From Gallionella sp. (GTDB lineage Bacteria > Pseudomonadota > Gammaproteobacteria > Burkholderiales > Gallionellaceae): a DNA stretch of 64,000 nucleotides. Numbering within the stretch: position 1 is the first letter of the stretch; every line of letters starts with the position of its first letter. The translations under genes were made by a program, and so were the position numbers. Location: positions 1 through 64,000 of the forward strand of contig JAJDNO010000005.1 in assembly GCA_022340615.1 (NCBI GenBank). Reading direction: 5' to 3'. The notes under the pieces are model-generated. The model was not told where the DNA came from. It worked only from the letters and a program-made list of their open reading frames with translations, and searched no databases. Positions 19,628 to 29,525 of the stretch are shown one piece after another.

Positions 19628-20548
19628 ATGTCGATGTCCGACCGCGACGGATTTATCTGGTACGACGGCAAGCTTGTGCCATGGCGCGATGCCACAACCC
19701 ACGTGCTGACCCATACACTCCACTACGGCATGGGCGTATTTGAGGGCTTGCGCGCGTACAAGGCCGCCCAGGGCACCGCAATTTTCCGTCTCAAGGAACA
19801 TACCGACCGACTGTTCAATTCCGCGCACATATTCCAGATGAAGTTGCCATTTGACAGGGAAACCATCAGCGAGGCGCAGCTCGAGGTGGTGCGCGCCAAC
19901 AAACTGGAATCCTGCTACATCCGCCCGATCTGCTTTTATGGCTCGGAGGGGATGGGAATTTCGGCCAAGACCATTTCCACACACGTTGCGATCGCGGCCT
20001 GGCCATGGGGCGCCTACCTTGGCGATGACGGCATGCAGAAGGGAATCCGCGTAAAGACTTCCAGTTTCACCCGCCATCACGTCAATGTGAACATGTGCCG
20101 GGCCAAGTCTGTTACGACCTATACCAATTCGATACTCGCCCACCAGGAAGCCGACAACGACAATTATGACGAGGCGCTGTTGCTGGACGTGGACGGCTAC
20201 GTTGCCGAAGGTGCGGGCGAGAACATTTTCATCGTGAAAAAAGGCCGGCTGTTCACGCCCGACCTGACCGCCTGCCTGGAGGGCATCACGCGCGATTCAA
20301 TCTTCACGCTGGCCGGGGAAATGGGGATCGAAATCGTTGAGAAGCGCATCACCCGGGATGAAGTGTATTGCGCCGATGAAGCCTTTTTCACCGGCACCGC
20401 TGCCGAGGTAACGCCAATCCGCGAACTCGACCGACGCACCATCGGCTCAGGTTCGCGCGGTCCGATTACCGCCCGCCTGCAACAGGCATTCTTCGACTGC
20501 GTCGCGGGCAAGCACCCGCAGCACACCGGCTGGCTGAGCTATATTTAA
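19628..20548 (+). CDS. ilvE: Branched-chain amino acid aminotransferase
   Basis: 306 residues, fold-type IV PLP transaminase. It performs the last step of Leu, Ile and Val synthesis and the first of their catabolism, with 2-oxoglutarate/glutamate. The PLP lysine is K160 (MCRAKSVTTYTNSILA); the N-terminal THVLTHTLHYGMGVFEGLRAY motif region and the C-terminal FFTGTAAEVTPI are conserved. The start at 19628 has AAAGGGAAC upstream; the frame is open 9 codons before without support. A short zinc-finger gene follows after 21 bases. Confidence 0.95.
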   Translation: MSMSDRDGFIWYDGKLVPWRDATTHVLTHTLHYGMGVFEGLRAYKAAQGTAIFRLKEHTDRLFNSAHIFQMKLPFDRETISEAQLEVVRANKLESCYIRPICFYGSEGMGISAKTISTHVAIAAWPWGAYLGDDGMQKGIRVKTSSFTRHHVNVNMCRAKSVTTYTNSILAHQEADNDNYDEALLLDVDGYVAEGAGENIFIVKKGRLFTPDLTACLEGITRDSIFTLAGEMGIEIVEKRITRDEVYCADEAFFTGTAAEVTPIRELDRRTIGSGSRGPITARLQQAFFDCVAGKHPQHTGWLSYI

Positions 20549-20569
20549 CATGGCATTTGGAGAGTTATC

Positions 20570-20770
20570 TTGAACAAACAGGACATCAACCAGCGTTATA
20601 TCGAAGTCACCGCGAAAGATCTGCCACTAGCCTGCCCGATGCCGAACATGAATGTATGGAACGCACATCCCAAAGTGATGATCCCGCTGGATCATGGCGG
20701 TGAAGCACGCTGCCCGTATTGCGGTACCTTGTATAAATTTACGGGCGAACTCCCCAAAGCTCATCATTAA
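20570..20770 (+). CDS. Small zinc-finger (zf-CHCC) protein
   Basis: 66 residues beginning with TTG at 20570, preceded by a TTGGAGAG Shine-Dalgarno. The C-terminal CPYCGTLYKF with an upstream Cys and the HGGEARCPYCG context match the CHCC zinc-finger family related to mitochondrial complex I subunit NDUFS6. It is commonly found beside ilvE and waaF in Betaproteobacteria. The bacterial role is not established; a structural or chaperone role for a metal-containing complex is only inference. Confidence 0.85.
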   Translation: MNKQDINQRYIEVTAKDLPLACPMPNMNVWNAHPKVMIPLDHGGEARCPYCGTLYKFTGELPKAHH

Positions 20771-20813
20771 AAATCCGAGCCGGTTTGTCTCGCGCCGGCG
20801 CACATAACGAAAA

Positions 20814-21818
20814 ATGAACAAAATCCTGATCATCGGTCCGAGCTGGGTGGGTGACGCCATGTTGATGCAACCCATGCTGCGGCGGCTGCGGCAACGTCAT
20901 CCGGAATGCCGGATCGATGTTCTGGCCCCGCCCTGGACAGCCGCACTGTTGGGTGCGATGCCCGAGGTTGACGAAGTCATCATCAATCCTTTTCCGCATG
21001 GCGAATTGAGGCTGGGCGCGCGGTACCGGCTGGGAAAGAAACTGCGCGAATCGCAATATGACCAGGCCATCGTACTGCCCAATTCGCTGAAATCGGCATT
21101 CGTGCCTTTTTTTGCCCAGATCCCGCTACGCACAGGATTTGTCGGGGAACTCCGCTACGGCCTGCTCAACGATGCGCGCAAACTCAGCAAAAAGCGCCTG
21201 CCGCTGATGGTGGAGCGATTTGCCCAACTTGCCGAAGACCGGGATGGCGCCATTCCACGCCCCCTGGCCAACCCCGGTCTGGAGGTTTCCGCAGCCCGGC
21301 GCGATGAGGTATTGCACAAGCTGGGGCTGGCAACGGATTTGCCCGTCGCAATATTCTGCCCAGGCGCCGAATACGGGCCCTCCAAGCGCTGGCCCATACC
21401 ATATTTCGCTGAGATCGCTCAGCGCCTCCAGAAACATGGCTTTGCAATCTGGCTGATCGGATCCGCCAAGGACAGGGAAATTGCCGATAAAATCGTCGCC
21501 ATGGGAAATCCCGCATCCCGCAATCTGTGCGGCAGCACCGATCTGGCCGATGCAATTGCTTTGTTGTCCTGCGCAGAACTGGTCATCAGCAATGATTCCG
21601 GTCTGATGCACATTGCTGCCGCGCTGAATCGCCCGATGCTGGCGCTGTTCGGCTCCAGCAGCCCGCAATTCACCCCCCCGCTTTCGCCCAAAGCCGAGGT
21701 CGTCAAACTCGATCTCAAATGCAGTCCCTGCTACAAGCGTGAGTGTCCGCTCGGGCACTTCAACTGCATGATGCAGCTCACTCCGGATCTGGTCTGGAAC
21801 AAGATTGAGCAAATGTAA
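20814..21818 (+). CDS. waaF: ADP-heptose:LPS heptosyltransferase II
   Basis: 334 residues, GT9 family. It adds the second L-glycero-D-manno-heptose to the LPS inner core on the cytoplasmic face of the inner membrane. Conserved features are the N-terminal ILIIGPSWVGDAMLMQPM, the central FCPGAEYGPSKRWP, and the nucleotide-sugar site SNDSGLMHIAAALNRP, with GSSSPQFTPPLSP after it. Same strand as ilvE and the zinc-finger gene, 43 bases downstream, so probably one transcript. Confidence 0.94.
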   Translation: MNKILIIGPSWVGDAMLMQPMLRRLRQRHPECRIDVLAPPWTAALLGAMPEVDEVIINPFPHGELRLGARYRLGKKLRESQYDQAIVLPNSLKSAFVPFFAQIPLRTGFVGELRYGLLNDARKLSKKRLPLMVERFAQLAEDRDGAIPRPLANPGLEVSAARRDEVLHKLGLATDLPVAIFCPGAEYGPSKRWPIPYFAEIAQRLQKHGFAIWLIGSAKDREIADKIVAMGNPASRNLCGSTDLADAIALLSCAELVISNDSGLMHIAAALNRPMLALFGSSSPQFTPPLSPKAEVVKLDLKCSPCYKRECPLGHFNCMMQLTPDLVWNKIEQM

Positions 21819-21842
21819 CGCCCGGGAATCCGGAAAAATTTC

Positions 21843-23222
21843 ATGCTGAATAACCTACCCAAAGAAATTTTCAAGGCATACGATATCCGTGGCATCGTCG
21901 GCAGGACGCTGACACCGGAGGTGGTTGAAGCCATAGGACATGCGATCGGCTCCGAGGCGCGCGCGCGCGAACAGAAAGCCGTCGCAATCGGTCGCGACGG
22001 CAGACTGTCCGGACCAGAACTGATCGCCGCGCTGGCCAGCGGAATACGGAAAAGCGGCATCGACGTGATCGACGTCGGCTGCGTACCCACACCGATGGTG
22101 TATTTCGCCGCTTATCATTTGCAGACCAACTGTGCGGTGATGCTGACCGGCAGTCACAACCCGCCCGATTACAACGGGCTGAAAATGGTGCTGGCGGGAG
22201 AAACACTGTCTGGAGAAACCATACAGCAATTGCGCGCCCGCATAGAGGAGAACAGGCTGACGCACGGCAACGGCAGTTATACCAAACGCAACATCAACGT
22301 GGATTATGTCAAACGTATTGTCTCCGACATCAGACTGGCAAGACCAATGCACATCACCGTGGATTGCGGCAACGGCGTGGCCGGGGCCTATGTCGCGAAC
22401 CTGTATCGCGAACTCGGTTGCATCGTCGATGAAATGTACTGCGATGTCGACGGGCACTTCCCGAATCACCATCCCGACCCTTCACAACCCGAGAATCTCG
22501 CCGACCTGATCACCGCTCTGCGCAGCAACGGCAGCGAACTGGGCCTAGCGTTCGACGGTGACGGCGATCGGCTCGGTGTGGTAACCCGGGACGGCAATAT
22601 CATTTACCCGGACCGGCAGCTGATGCTGTTCGCCGCCGATGTGCTAAGCCGCAACCCCGGCGCAGAAATCATTTTCGACATCAAGTCGACGCGCAACCTG
22701 TTCGACTGGATACGCAAACACGGAGGCAAACCGACGCTATGGAAAACGGGGCATTCGCTGGTCAAAGCCAAAATGCGCGAAACCGGTGCACTGCTGGCCG
22801 GCGAGATGAGCGGCCATGTGTTTTTCAAGGAGCGCTGGTATGGTTTTGACGACGGACTTTACAGCGGGGCCCGTCTGCTCGAAATCCTGAGCAGGGTGCA
22901 GAATCCCAGCGCGTTGCTGAATTCATTGCCTGATGCGGTATGCACACCGGAGCTGCACATACACACCGCCGAAGGGGAGAACCACGCGCTGATTGAAAAG
23001 CTGCAGCAGACCGCCAGATTTTCCGGTGCAAAGGAAATCATCACGCTGGACGGGCTGCGCGTCGAATACGCGGACGGCTTTGGACTGGCGCGTCCGAGCA
23101 ACACCACGCCGGTGATCGTGCTGCGTTTCGAAGCGGATAGCACGGATGCGTTGCAGCGCATCCAGGACGACTTCCGCAAGTTGTTCCTGCAAGCCGCACC
23201 GCACCTGAAATTGCCGTTCTAG
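21843..23222 (+). CDS. algC: Phosphomannomutase / phosphoglucomutase
   Basis: 459 residues, alpha-D-phosphohexomutase family. The phosphoserine loop is TGSHNPPDYNG with catalytic S104; the metal loop is DGDGDR at 238-243; the sugar-binding loop is GEMSGHVFFKERW near residue 320. It interconverts the 1- and 6-phosphates of mannose or glucose, feeding GDP-mannose, UDP-glucose, LPS and exopolysaccharide, which fits its place next to waaF. The symbol follows the Pseudomonas enzyme. It converges on the response-regulator gene with 19 bases between. Confidence 0.92.
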   Translation: MLNNLPKEIFKAYDIRGIVGRTLTPEVVEAIGHAIGSEARAREQKAVAIGRDGRLSGPELIAALASGIRKSGIDVIDVGCVPTPMVYFAAYHLQTNCAVMLTGSHNPPDYNGLKMVLAGETLSGETIQQLRARIEENRLTHGNGSYTKRNINVDYVKRIVSDIRLARPMHITVDCGNGVAGAYVANLYRELGCIVDEMYCDVDGHFPNHHPDPSQPENLADLITALRSNGSELGLAFDGDGDRLGVVTRDGNIIYPDRQLMLFAADVLSRNPGAEIIFDIKSTRNLFDWIRKHGGKPTLWKTGHSLVKAKMRETGALLAGEMSGHVFFKERWYGFDDGLYSGARLLEILSRVQNPSALLNSLPDAVCTPELHIHTAEGENHALIEKLQQTARFSGAKEIITLDGLRVEYADGFGLARPSNTTPVIVLRFEADSTDALQRIQDDFRKLFLQAAPHLKLPF

Positions 23223-23241
23223 CTGCTAGCTGGCAGGACGC

Positions 23242-23703
23242 TCAGTCTTGCTCCGCTGCGCCATCCGTCGAGGAGAAAGTCGGTTTGTGCTGCGGCTGTA
23301 TCCAGTGTGTCAGACGCTGCTGGAATATTTCGGCATAACCCGCAACGTCACCTGGCTTAGCCACGAATGTGTTCGCGCCGGCCTTGTAGCTCATCAGCAC
23401 TTCATCCTGGGAATATTCGGCAGAAAATACCACGACAGGAATTTCGCTGGTAACGGCAAGACTGCGCATTTTTCGCAGTACAGCCAGCCCGTCGAGTTTC
23501 GGCAATTTCAAATCCAGCAGGATGATCTGAGGCATTTGCTGCTGGTTTTTCGCGCCGGCTTCAAACCAGTCCAGCACGGCATCGCCGCCGTCCACTGCTG
23601 CAAGATCAACCTCGGGGCAGGCAGCCGCCGCGGCCAGGCGAGCAAACTCAATCTGAGCCACTTCGACATCAACCAGCAACACGCTGCAACGGCCTGTGTC
23701 CAC
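23242..23703 (-). CDS. Stand-alone CheY-like response regulator
   Basis: The receiver domain is complete: acidic pocket in LLVDVE, phospho-acceptor aspartate in IILLDLKLPKLDG, the S of VVFSAEYS and the K of FVAKPG. No output domain follows, only a short tail, so it acts by protein contact like CheY or SpdR-type regulators. I chose GTG 23703 (or 23706) because AGGGGGG lies just upstream and the receiver starts here, giving about 153 residues. The frame stays open to an ATG at 23802, but that 33-codon extension resembles the tail of AlaS and looks like duplicated sequence rather than part of this protein. The partner kinase is not in the window. Confidence 0.75.
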   Translation of the reverse strand: MDTGRCSVLLVDVEVAQIEFARLAAAAACPEVDLAAVDGGDAVLDWFEAGAKNQQQMPQIILLDLKLPKLDGLAVLRKMRSLAVTSEIPVVVFSAEYSQDEVLMSYKAGANTFVAKPGDVAGYAEIFQQRLTHWIQPQHKPTFSSTDGAAEQD

Positions 23704-23868
23704 CACTATCGCCCCCCTGTATGTGAGACTTTCTCCAACCAGTATAAAGAAATCCGAAGCTGCAGCAGGCTGTTCAGGTTGCGCACCACCTGCGATTGTC
23801 ATGTCTCCGATTCAGCTGCGTTACGGTGGCAATGTGACCGCACTTTACAGCAACTAGCCAGATTTATA

Positions 23869-26490
23869 CTATAACTTGCCCTGCACCCAGGCAGGAACAG
23901 AAGCCAATGCCGCTGCCAGATGCTCCGGTTGCGTGCCGCCTGCCATGGCCATGTCCGGCCTTCCACCGCCCTTTCCGCCAACCTGCTGCGCCACCATGTT
24001 CACCACCTCGCCGGCCTTGATGCGGCTGGTGAGATCGGAAGTTACGCCGGCGATCAGGCTTACCTTGCCATCGGCCACCGCGGCCAGAACGATAGTGGCC
24101 GTCTTGAGCTTGTCCTTGAGCTTGTCCAGGGTTTCGCGCAGTACCGCCGCATCAGCTCCCTCCAGCCGGGCGGATAGCACCTTGATACCGCTGCAATCGA
24201 TCGCCTGGCCAACCAGGTCTTCACCCTGTGCGCTGGCGAGTTTCGATTTCAGTCTGGCCAGTTCCCTTTCCAGTGTTCTGGCATTGTCCAGGATCTGCTG
24301 AATGCGCACTGCTGCTTCGTGCGGCTGGGCCTTCAGCGCGTTGGCAACCTGCTGCAATTGGTGCTCCTGCTGTTGCACGTACGCCAGTGCTCCTTCGCCG
24401 GTCATTGCTTCGACTCGCCTGATTCCTGCGGCAACGCCACTCTCGGCTACGATTTTGAATAGCCCGATGTCGCCGGTGCGACTGACATGCGTACCGCCGC
24501 ACAGTTCGCACGAAGAACCAATGTCCAGCACGCGCACCACGTCGCCGTACTTCTCGCCAAACAGCATCATCGCGCCGGATTTCTGCGCTTCCTCTATGGG
24601 CATCACGCGCGCATGCGTTTCGGCATTTGCAAGGATTTCCCGATTCACGATGTCTTCGACACGGCGTATTTCTGCATCGCTCATCGGCTGAGTATGCACG
24701 AAGTCGAAGCGCGTCTTGTCCGGATCTACCAGCGAGCCCTTTTGCTGCACATGGCTGCCCAACACCTCGCGCAGTGCCTTGTGCATCAGGTGAGTGACCG
24801 AGTGGTTGCGTTCGGTGCGCGCCCGCGCATTGATGTCAACACGTGCAGTGACACCATTGCCGACCTCCAGCTTGCCGGTCTTGACCACGCCGTAATGCCC
24901 GAACACCGTCGCCTGTATTTTCTGCGTGTCCTCAACCGCGAAGATACCGTGCGCGCTGCGCAGCTCGCCGCGATCGCCGACCTGGCCGCCGGATTCGGCA
25001 TAGAACGGCGTGTCGTCCAGCACCACCACGCCCAGCTCACCTTCATTCAGTTCATTGACCGACACGCCGTCCCGGTACAGAGCCAGCACGCTGGCCTTGC
25101 CTTCAAGCATCTCATAGCCGTGGAATGCGGTTGCCGGACCGGCATATTCCAGATTCACCGCCATCTTGAACTTGCCTGCTGCGCGCGCAAGTTGCTTCTG
25201 CTGTTCCATCGCCGCCTCGAATGACACGGTATCAACCGCTATGCCGTGTTCGCGGCATACATCCTGGGTCAGATCAAGCGGAAAGCCGAAGGTATCATGC
25301 AGCTTGAAGGCGGTCACGCCGTTGAAAATCGTGCTGCCCAGCTTTTTCATTTCGGACAGGTCAGTCTCGAGTATCGCCATGCCGTGCTCGATCGTCGCAA
25401 AAAAGCGCTCCTCTTCCTGCCTGAGGATTTCCATAACACGCACTTGTTCCTTGGCCAGCTCCGGAAAAGCCACCCCCATTTCGGCGACCAGATCCGGTAC
25501 CAGCCGGTGAAAGAACGGCGCGCGGGCATTCAATTTGTAGCCATGGCGGATTGCGCGGCGAATTATGCGGCGCAGCACATAGCCGCGCCCTTCGTTGCCG
25601 GGAATCACTCCGTCCGCGATCAGGAAGGCACAGGCGCGGATATGGTCTGCCAGCACCTTGAGCGAATTGTTGGTCAGGTCGTTGGATTTTGTTTCGCGGG
25701 CAGCGGCGCAGATCAGCGACTGAAACAGGTCAATATCGTAATTGCTATGCACATGCTGCAATACCGCTGAAATGCGCTCCAGCCCCATGCCGGTATCTAC
25801 CGACGGCTTGGGCAACGGATGCATCACACCTTGCTCGTCGCGGTTGAACTGCATGAATACGTTGTTCCATATCTCGATGTAGCGGTCGCCGTCCTCGTCG
25901 GGAGAACCCGGGGGTCCGCCCCAGATCTCCGGCCCGTGATCGTAGAATATTTCGGTGCACGGTCCGCACGGGCCGGTATCGCCCATCATCCAGAAGTTGT
26001 CGGACGCATAGCGTGTTCCCTTGTTGTCACCAATGCGGATGACACGATCGGCCGGAAGACCGATTTCTTTGGTCCAGATATCGTATGCTTCGTCATCCTC
26101 GTCATACACCGTGACCCACAGCTTGTCGTTGGGCAGCCGGTAAACAACCGTCAGCAATTCCCATGCATAGCGGATCGCATCCTGCTTGAAATAATCGCCG
26201 AAACTGAAGTTGCCCAGCATCTCGAAAAAGGTATGGTGGCGTGCGGTGTAACCGACGTTTTCCAGATCATTGTGCTTGCCGCCCGCGCGCACGCATTTTT
26301 GCGACGAGACTGCACGGCTATATGGGCGCTTGTCGAATCCGAGGAACACGTCCTTGAACTGGTTCATTCCGGCATTGGTGAACAACAGCGTGGGGTCTTC
26401 GTGCGGAACCAGCGAACTGGACGGCACGATGGTGTGCCCCTTGGAGGCAAAGAAGTCCAGGAATTTCTGGCGAATCTCACTGCTTTTCAT
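23869..26490 (-). CDS. alaS: Alanyl-tRNA synthetase
   Basis: 873 residues from [14 protein letters not shown]. Class II aminoacylation domain at the N-terminus ([33 protein letters not shown]), the editing domain with the zinc site [12 protein letters not shown] and CELCGGTHV, and the C-terminal DHHA1-like glycine-rich segment ([17 protein letters not shown]). It charges tRNA-Ala and clears mischarged Ser/Gly. An in-frame ATG pair at 26583/26580 has a better Shine-Dalgarno (GGGAGAA) and would add about 30 residues; family conservation favours 26490. It is downstream of recA-recX, as in many Proteobacteria. Confidence 0.97.
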   Translation of the reverse strand: MKSSEIRQKFLDFFASKGHTIVPSSSLVPHEDPTLLFTNAGMNQFKDVFLGFDKRPYSRAVSSQKCVRAGGKHNDLENVGYTARHHTFFEMLGNFSFGDYFKQDAIRYAWELLTVVYRLPNDKLWVTVYDEDDEAYDIWTKEIGLPADRVIRIGDNKGTRYASDNFWMMGDTGPCGPCTEIFYDHGPEIWGGPPGSPDEDGDRYIEIWNNVFMQFNRDEQGVMHPLPKPSVDTGMGLERISAVLQHVHSNYDIDLFQSLICAAARETKSNDLTNNSLKVLADHIRACAFLIADGVIPGNEGRGYVLRRIIRRAIRHGYKLNARAPFFHRLVPDLVAEMGVAFPELAKEQVRVMEILRQEEERFFATIEHGMAILETDLSEMKKLGSTIFNGVTAFKLHDTFGFPLDLTQDVCREHGIAVDTVSFEAAMEQQKQLARAAGKFKMAVNLEYAGPATAFHGYEMLEGKASVLALYRDGVSVNELNEGELGVVVLDDTPFYAESGGQVGDRGELRSAHGIFAVEDTQKIQATVFGHYGVVKTGKLEVGNGVTARVDINARARTERNHSVTHLMHKALREVLGSHVQQKGSLVDPDKTRFDFVHTQPMSDAEIRRVEDIVNREILANAETHARVMPIEEAQKSGAMMLFGEKYGDVVRVLDIGSSCELCGGTHVSRTGDIGLFKIVAESGVAAGIRRVEAMTGEGALAYVQQQEHQLQQVANALKAQPHEAAVRIQQILDNARTLERELARLKSKLASAQGEDLVGQAIDCSGIKVLSARLEGADAAVLRETLDKLKDKLKTATIVLAAVADGKVSLIAGVTSDLTSRIKAGEVVNMVAQQVGGKGGGRPDMAMAGGTQPEHLAAALASVPAWVQGKL

Positions 26491-26608
26491 GTTTTGCATC
26501 CATTGCTGATATCGTTGTATTTTGCGACTGTGGGGGTCTGTCCAGTATGCCGGGACAGGCGCTCCGGACAAGGTTCGCATCATACCATTCTCCCGCCGCC
26601 ACAACCGA

Positions 26609-27040
26609 TCAGCGCAGCACTTCCCATTTCTCGATATCGCCGGCCACAACGCTGAACAACGGGTGCGGTTCCGGTTCGTTCACCGTAATGATGCGCTGGA
26701 ATGCTTCAGGATCGCGCTGCTTCAGCTTAACGCGCAGATGTTCCAACTCGTAGTTGAGCTGCCCCCGCGTAACAGGGATGATTGCCCCCTCGGCACTGCG
26801 TCCGATCTTTTCTGAATCGAATCGGTATCCGCGCCGTACGGCTTCGCGCTGCACCTCAGCCAGATATGCAGCGATTGTACCCTGCGCATCAGGATGCTCG
26901 CGAAAGCGCGAAAGCTGCGGATGATGGCGATAACCGCGGGTCAAGCCGGCGAGCACTTTCTGCGCGAGCAACCCTTCCCGCCACAGCGCAACCAGCCCCC
27001 TGGCATCGAGATAGTGCGGATGGAGCGACCACAGCCTCAT
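26609..27040 (-). CDS. Pyrimidine-dimer DNA glycosylase family protein
   Basis: 143 residues beginning [20 protein letters not shown], the signature opening of the pyrimidine-dimer glycosylase / T4 endonuclease V-like family (Pyr_excise). The segment [24 protein letters not shown] is also typical. Members are predicted to nick DNA at UV dimers, though many cellular homologues are untested. Its place between recX and alaS, close to recA, fits a repair role. The recX-to-ATG leader of 118 bases carries four alternating inverted arms. Confidence 0.85.
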   Translation of the reverse strand: MRLWSLHPHYLDARGLVALWREGLLAQKVLAGLTRGYRHHPQLSRFREHPDAQGTIAAYLAEVQREAVRRGYRFDSEKIGRSAEGAIIPVTRGQLNYELEHLRVKLKQRDPEAFQRIITVNEPEPHPLFSVVAGDIEKWEVLR

Positions 27041-27067
27041 TCAGACAGAACTCGATAGACGGTTGTT

Positions 27068-27123
27068 CCGGCCTGTGATGCAACAAGGCCGGTCATCCGG
27101 CCGCATTGGCGATACCTGGCCGG
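27068..27123 (-). repeat. Alternating CCGGCC/GGCCGG arms, mutually exclusive hairpins
   Basis: Four 6-nt arms alternate: CCGGCC (27068-27073), GGCCGG (27087-27092), CCGGCC (27097-27102) and GGCCGG (27118-27123). Any neighbouring pair can form a hairpin (loops 13, 4 and 15 nt), so pairing 1-2 with 3-4 competes with pairing 2-3. It lies between the recX stop and the glycosylase start, in the leader of the latter. No T tract follows on either strand. Confidence 0.5.
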
Positions 27124-27158
27124 ACGATTTGCCCGGTGCGTGATGGGTGTTTGCTGGT

Positions 27159-27659
27159 TTAATTGGAGACATCCTCACCGTCCGGAGCTTGCCGCAGCAC
27201 CTGGAATATCACATCGAGAGCAAACCCCCGTGATTGCAGGAAGCGCATTTGCCTGGCCTTTTCCTTCGCACCCTGCGGCAGCACACCAAACCTTCTTTGC
27301 CATACCTGCTGAGCCGTCTCCAGTTCGGTTTCTTTCAGCTGCGGCAGCGCTGCGCCGATCAAATCCTCGGCGATGCCTCGCTGGCGCAGTTCATGGGTGA
27401 TCCGCTGCAGGCCGAAGCGGTTGCGTTTGGCATGCAGCAGCTGGCTGACAGCACGCGCATCGGACAACCAGCCGCGCTCGGTCAGATCGTCCAGCAACGC
27501 GTCAAGGCTTTCGGGAACAGCCTGTTCAAAATCCGTGTCTGCCTGAACATGCGGCAATAGTTTCCCGCGCAATTCGGCACGGCTGTATTCGCGCCGGGCC
27601 AGGTACTTCAGCGCCCGTGCGCGCAAATTTAAAGATGCACCTTTTGATCCAGATTTCAT
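27159..27659 (-). CDS. recX: RecA regulator RecX
   Basis: About 166 residues from MKSGSKGAS. The three-helix RecX repeats are visible: LRARALKYLARREYSRAELRGKL, then LDDLTERGWLSDARAV, RFGLQRITHELRQRGI, and the C-terminal ARQMRFLQSRGFALDVIFQVL. RecX binds RecA filaments and limits strand exchange in the cytosol. It is directly downstream of recA and probably co-transcribed. Starts further upstream (ATG 27707, ATG 27698, GTG 27716) are open and none has a good Shine-Dalgarno; 27659 fits family length best. Confidence 0.9.
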   Translation of the reverse strand: MKSGSKGASLNLRARALKYLARREYSRAELRGKLLPHVQADTDFEQAVPESLDALLDDLTERGWLSDARAVSQLLHAKRNRFGLQRITHELRQRGIAEDLIGAALPQLKETELETAQQVWQRRFGVLPQGAKEKARQMRFLQSRGFALDVIFQVLRQAPDGEDVSN

Positions 27660-27779
27660 TCCAGCTGCTGCGTTGCTAAAAAATTTTCTTGCCTGCATAT
27701 AAACCATATGCGGCACTGTGAAAATTTATTTGCACCTTGCATCTGGACAAACTCTGAAACCCTCGATGCATCTTTACCC

Positions 27780-28868
<1,089 letters not shown>

Positions 28869-28923
28869 TTTCATTTCCTTTCAAAATTCGATGCCGGATT
28901 GTGGCACAACATTCCGCATTTGT

Positions 28924-28941
28924 ACAGAACGTTCGTTCTGT
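28924..28941. promoter_or_regulatory. Possible LexA operator upstream of recA
   Basis: An 18-nt inverted repeat, ACAGAACG-TT-CGTTCTGT, lies between the pncC stop and recA. It contains GAAC-N4-GTTC, the spacing of Gram-positive type SOS boxes, and does not fit the E. coli form CTGT-N8-ACAG, because here ACAG comes first. Assignment to LexA is inference from position and symmetry. Confidence 0.5.
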
Positions 28942-28949
28942 TTGTTTGA

Positions 28950-29441
28950 TCAGGCAATTTCGGTTCTTTTATCAAGCAGATCAAGCACTCCTTGCAAGGC
29001 AATATCCACAGCCTGGCTGCGAACTTCGGCACGATTTCCATCCAGTTTCAAGCGCTGCGCGCGTATTTCGCCGTCCTTCAATCCCCAGGCAAACCATACC
29101 GTGCCAACCGGCTTATCCGCAGTGCCCCCGCCCGGGCCGGCGATGCCGCTGACCGCCAGCGCGACTTGTGCCAAACTGCGCTGCAGCGCGCCCGCAACCA
29201 TTTCGCGAACCGTCATCTCCGATACCGCGCCGTGCTGAATAAGCGTGTTCTCGCGCACGCCCAGCAACTGCTGCTTGGACTGGTTTGAATAAGTCACGAA
29301 GCCGCGCTCGAACCAGGCCGAGCTGCCAGCCACCTCGGTAATCGCGTGGGCGATGCCTCCCCCGGTGCAGGATTCCGCAGTAGCCAGCATCAGGCCATGC
29401 GATTTGAGCGCTTCCCCGACTTTCGCGGCAAGACTGTTCAT
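28950..29441 (-). CDS. pncC: Nicotinamide-nucleotide amidase
   Basis: 163 residues, the stand-alone CinA C-terminal domain. TAESCTGGGIAHAIT near residue 20, GFVTYSNQSKQQLLGV, and VSGIAGPGGGTADKPVGTVWF are the family signatures; the serine of ESCTGG is the nucleophile. It deamidates NMN to nicotinic acid mononucleotide in the pyridine nucleotide cycle. Its position just before recA is conserved across Proteobacteria. Confidence 0.94.
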   Translation of the reverse strand: MNSLAAKVGEALKSHGLMLATAESCTGGGIAHAITEVAGSSAWFERGFVTYSNQSKQQLLGVRENTLIQHGAVSEMTVREMVAGALQRSLAQVALAVSGIAGPGGGTADKPVGTVWFAWGLKDGEIRAQRLKLDGNRAEVRSQAVDIALQGVLDLLDKRTEIA

Positions 29442-29525
29442 TTACAAATTCCATTAACCACACAGAGAATTCCAATTGCATCCCCAGTCTCACTCTGTGA
29501 TCTCTGTGGCTGCATTGCTTTCACT

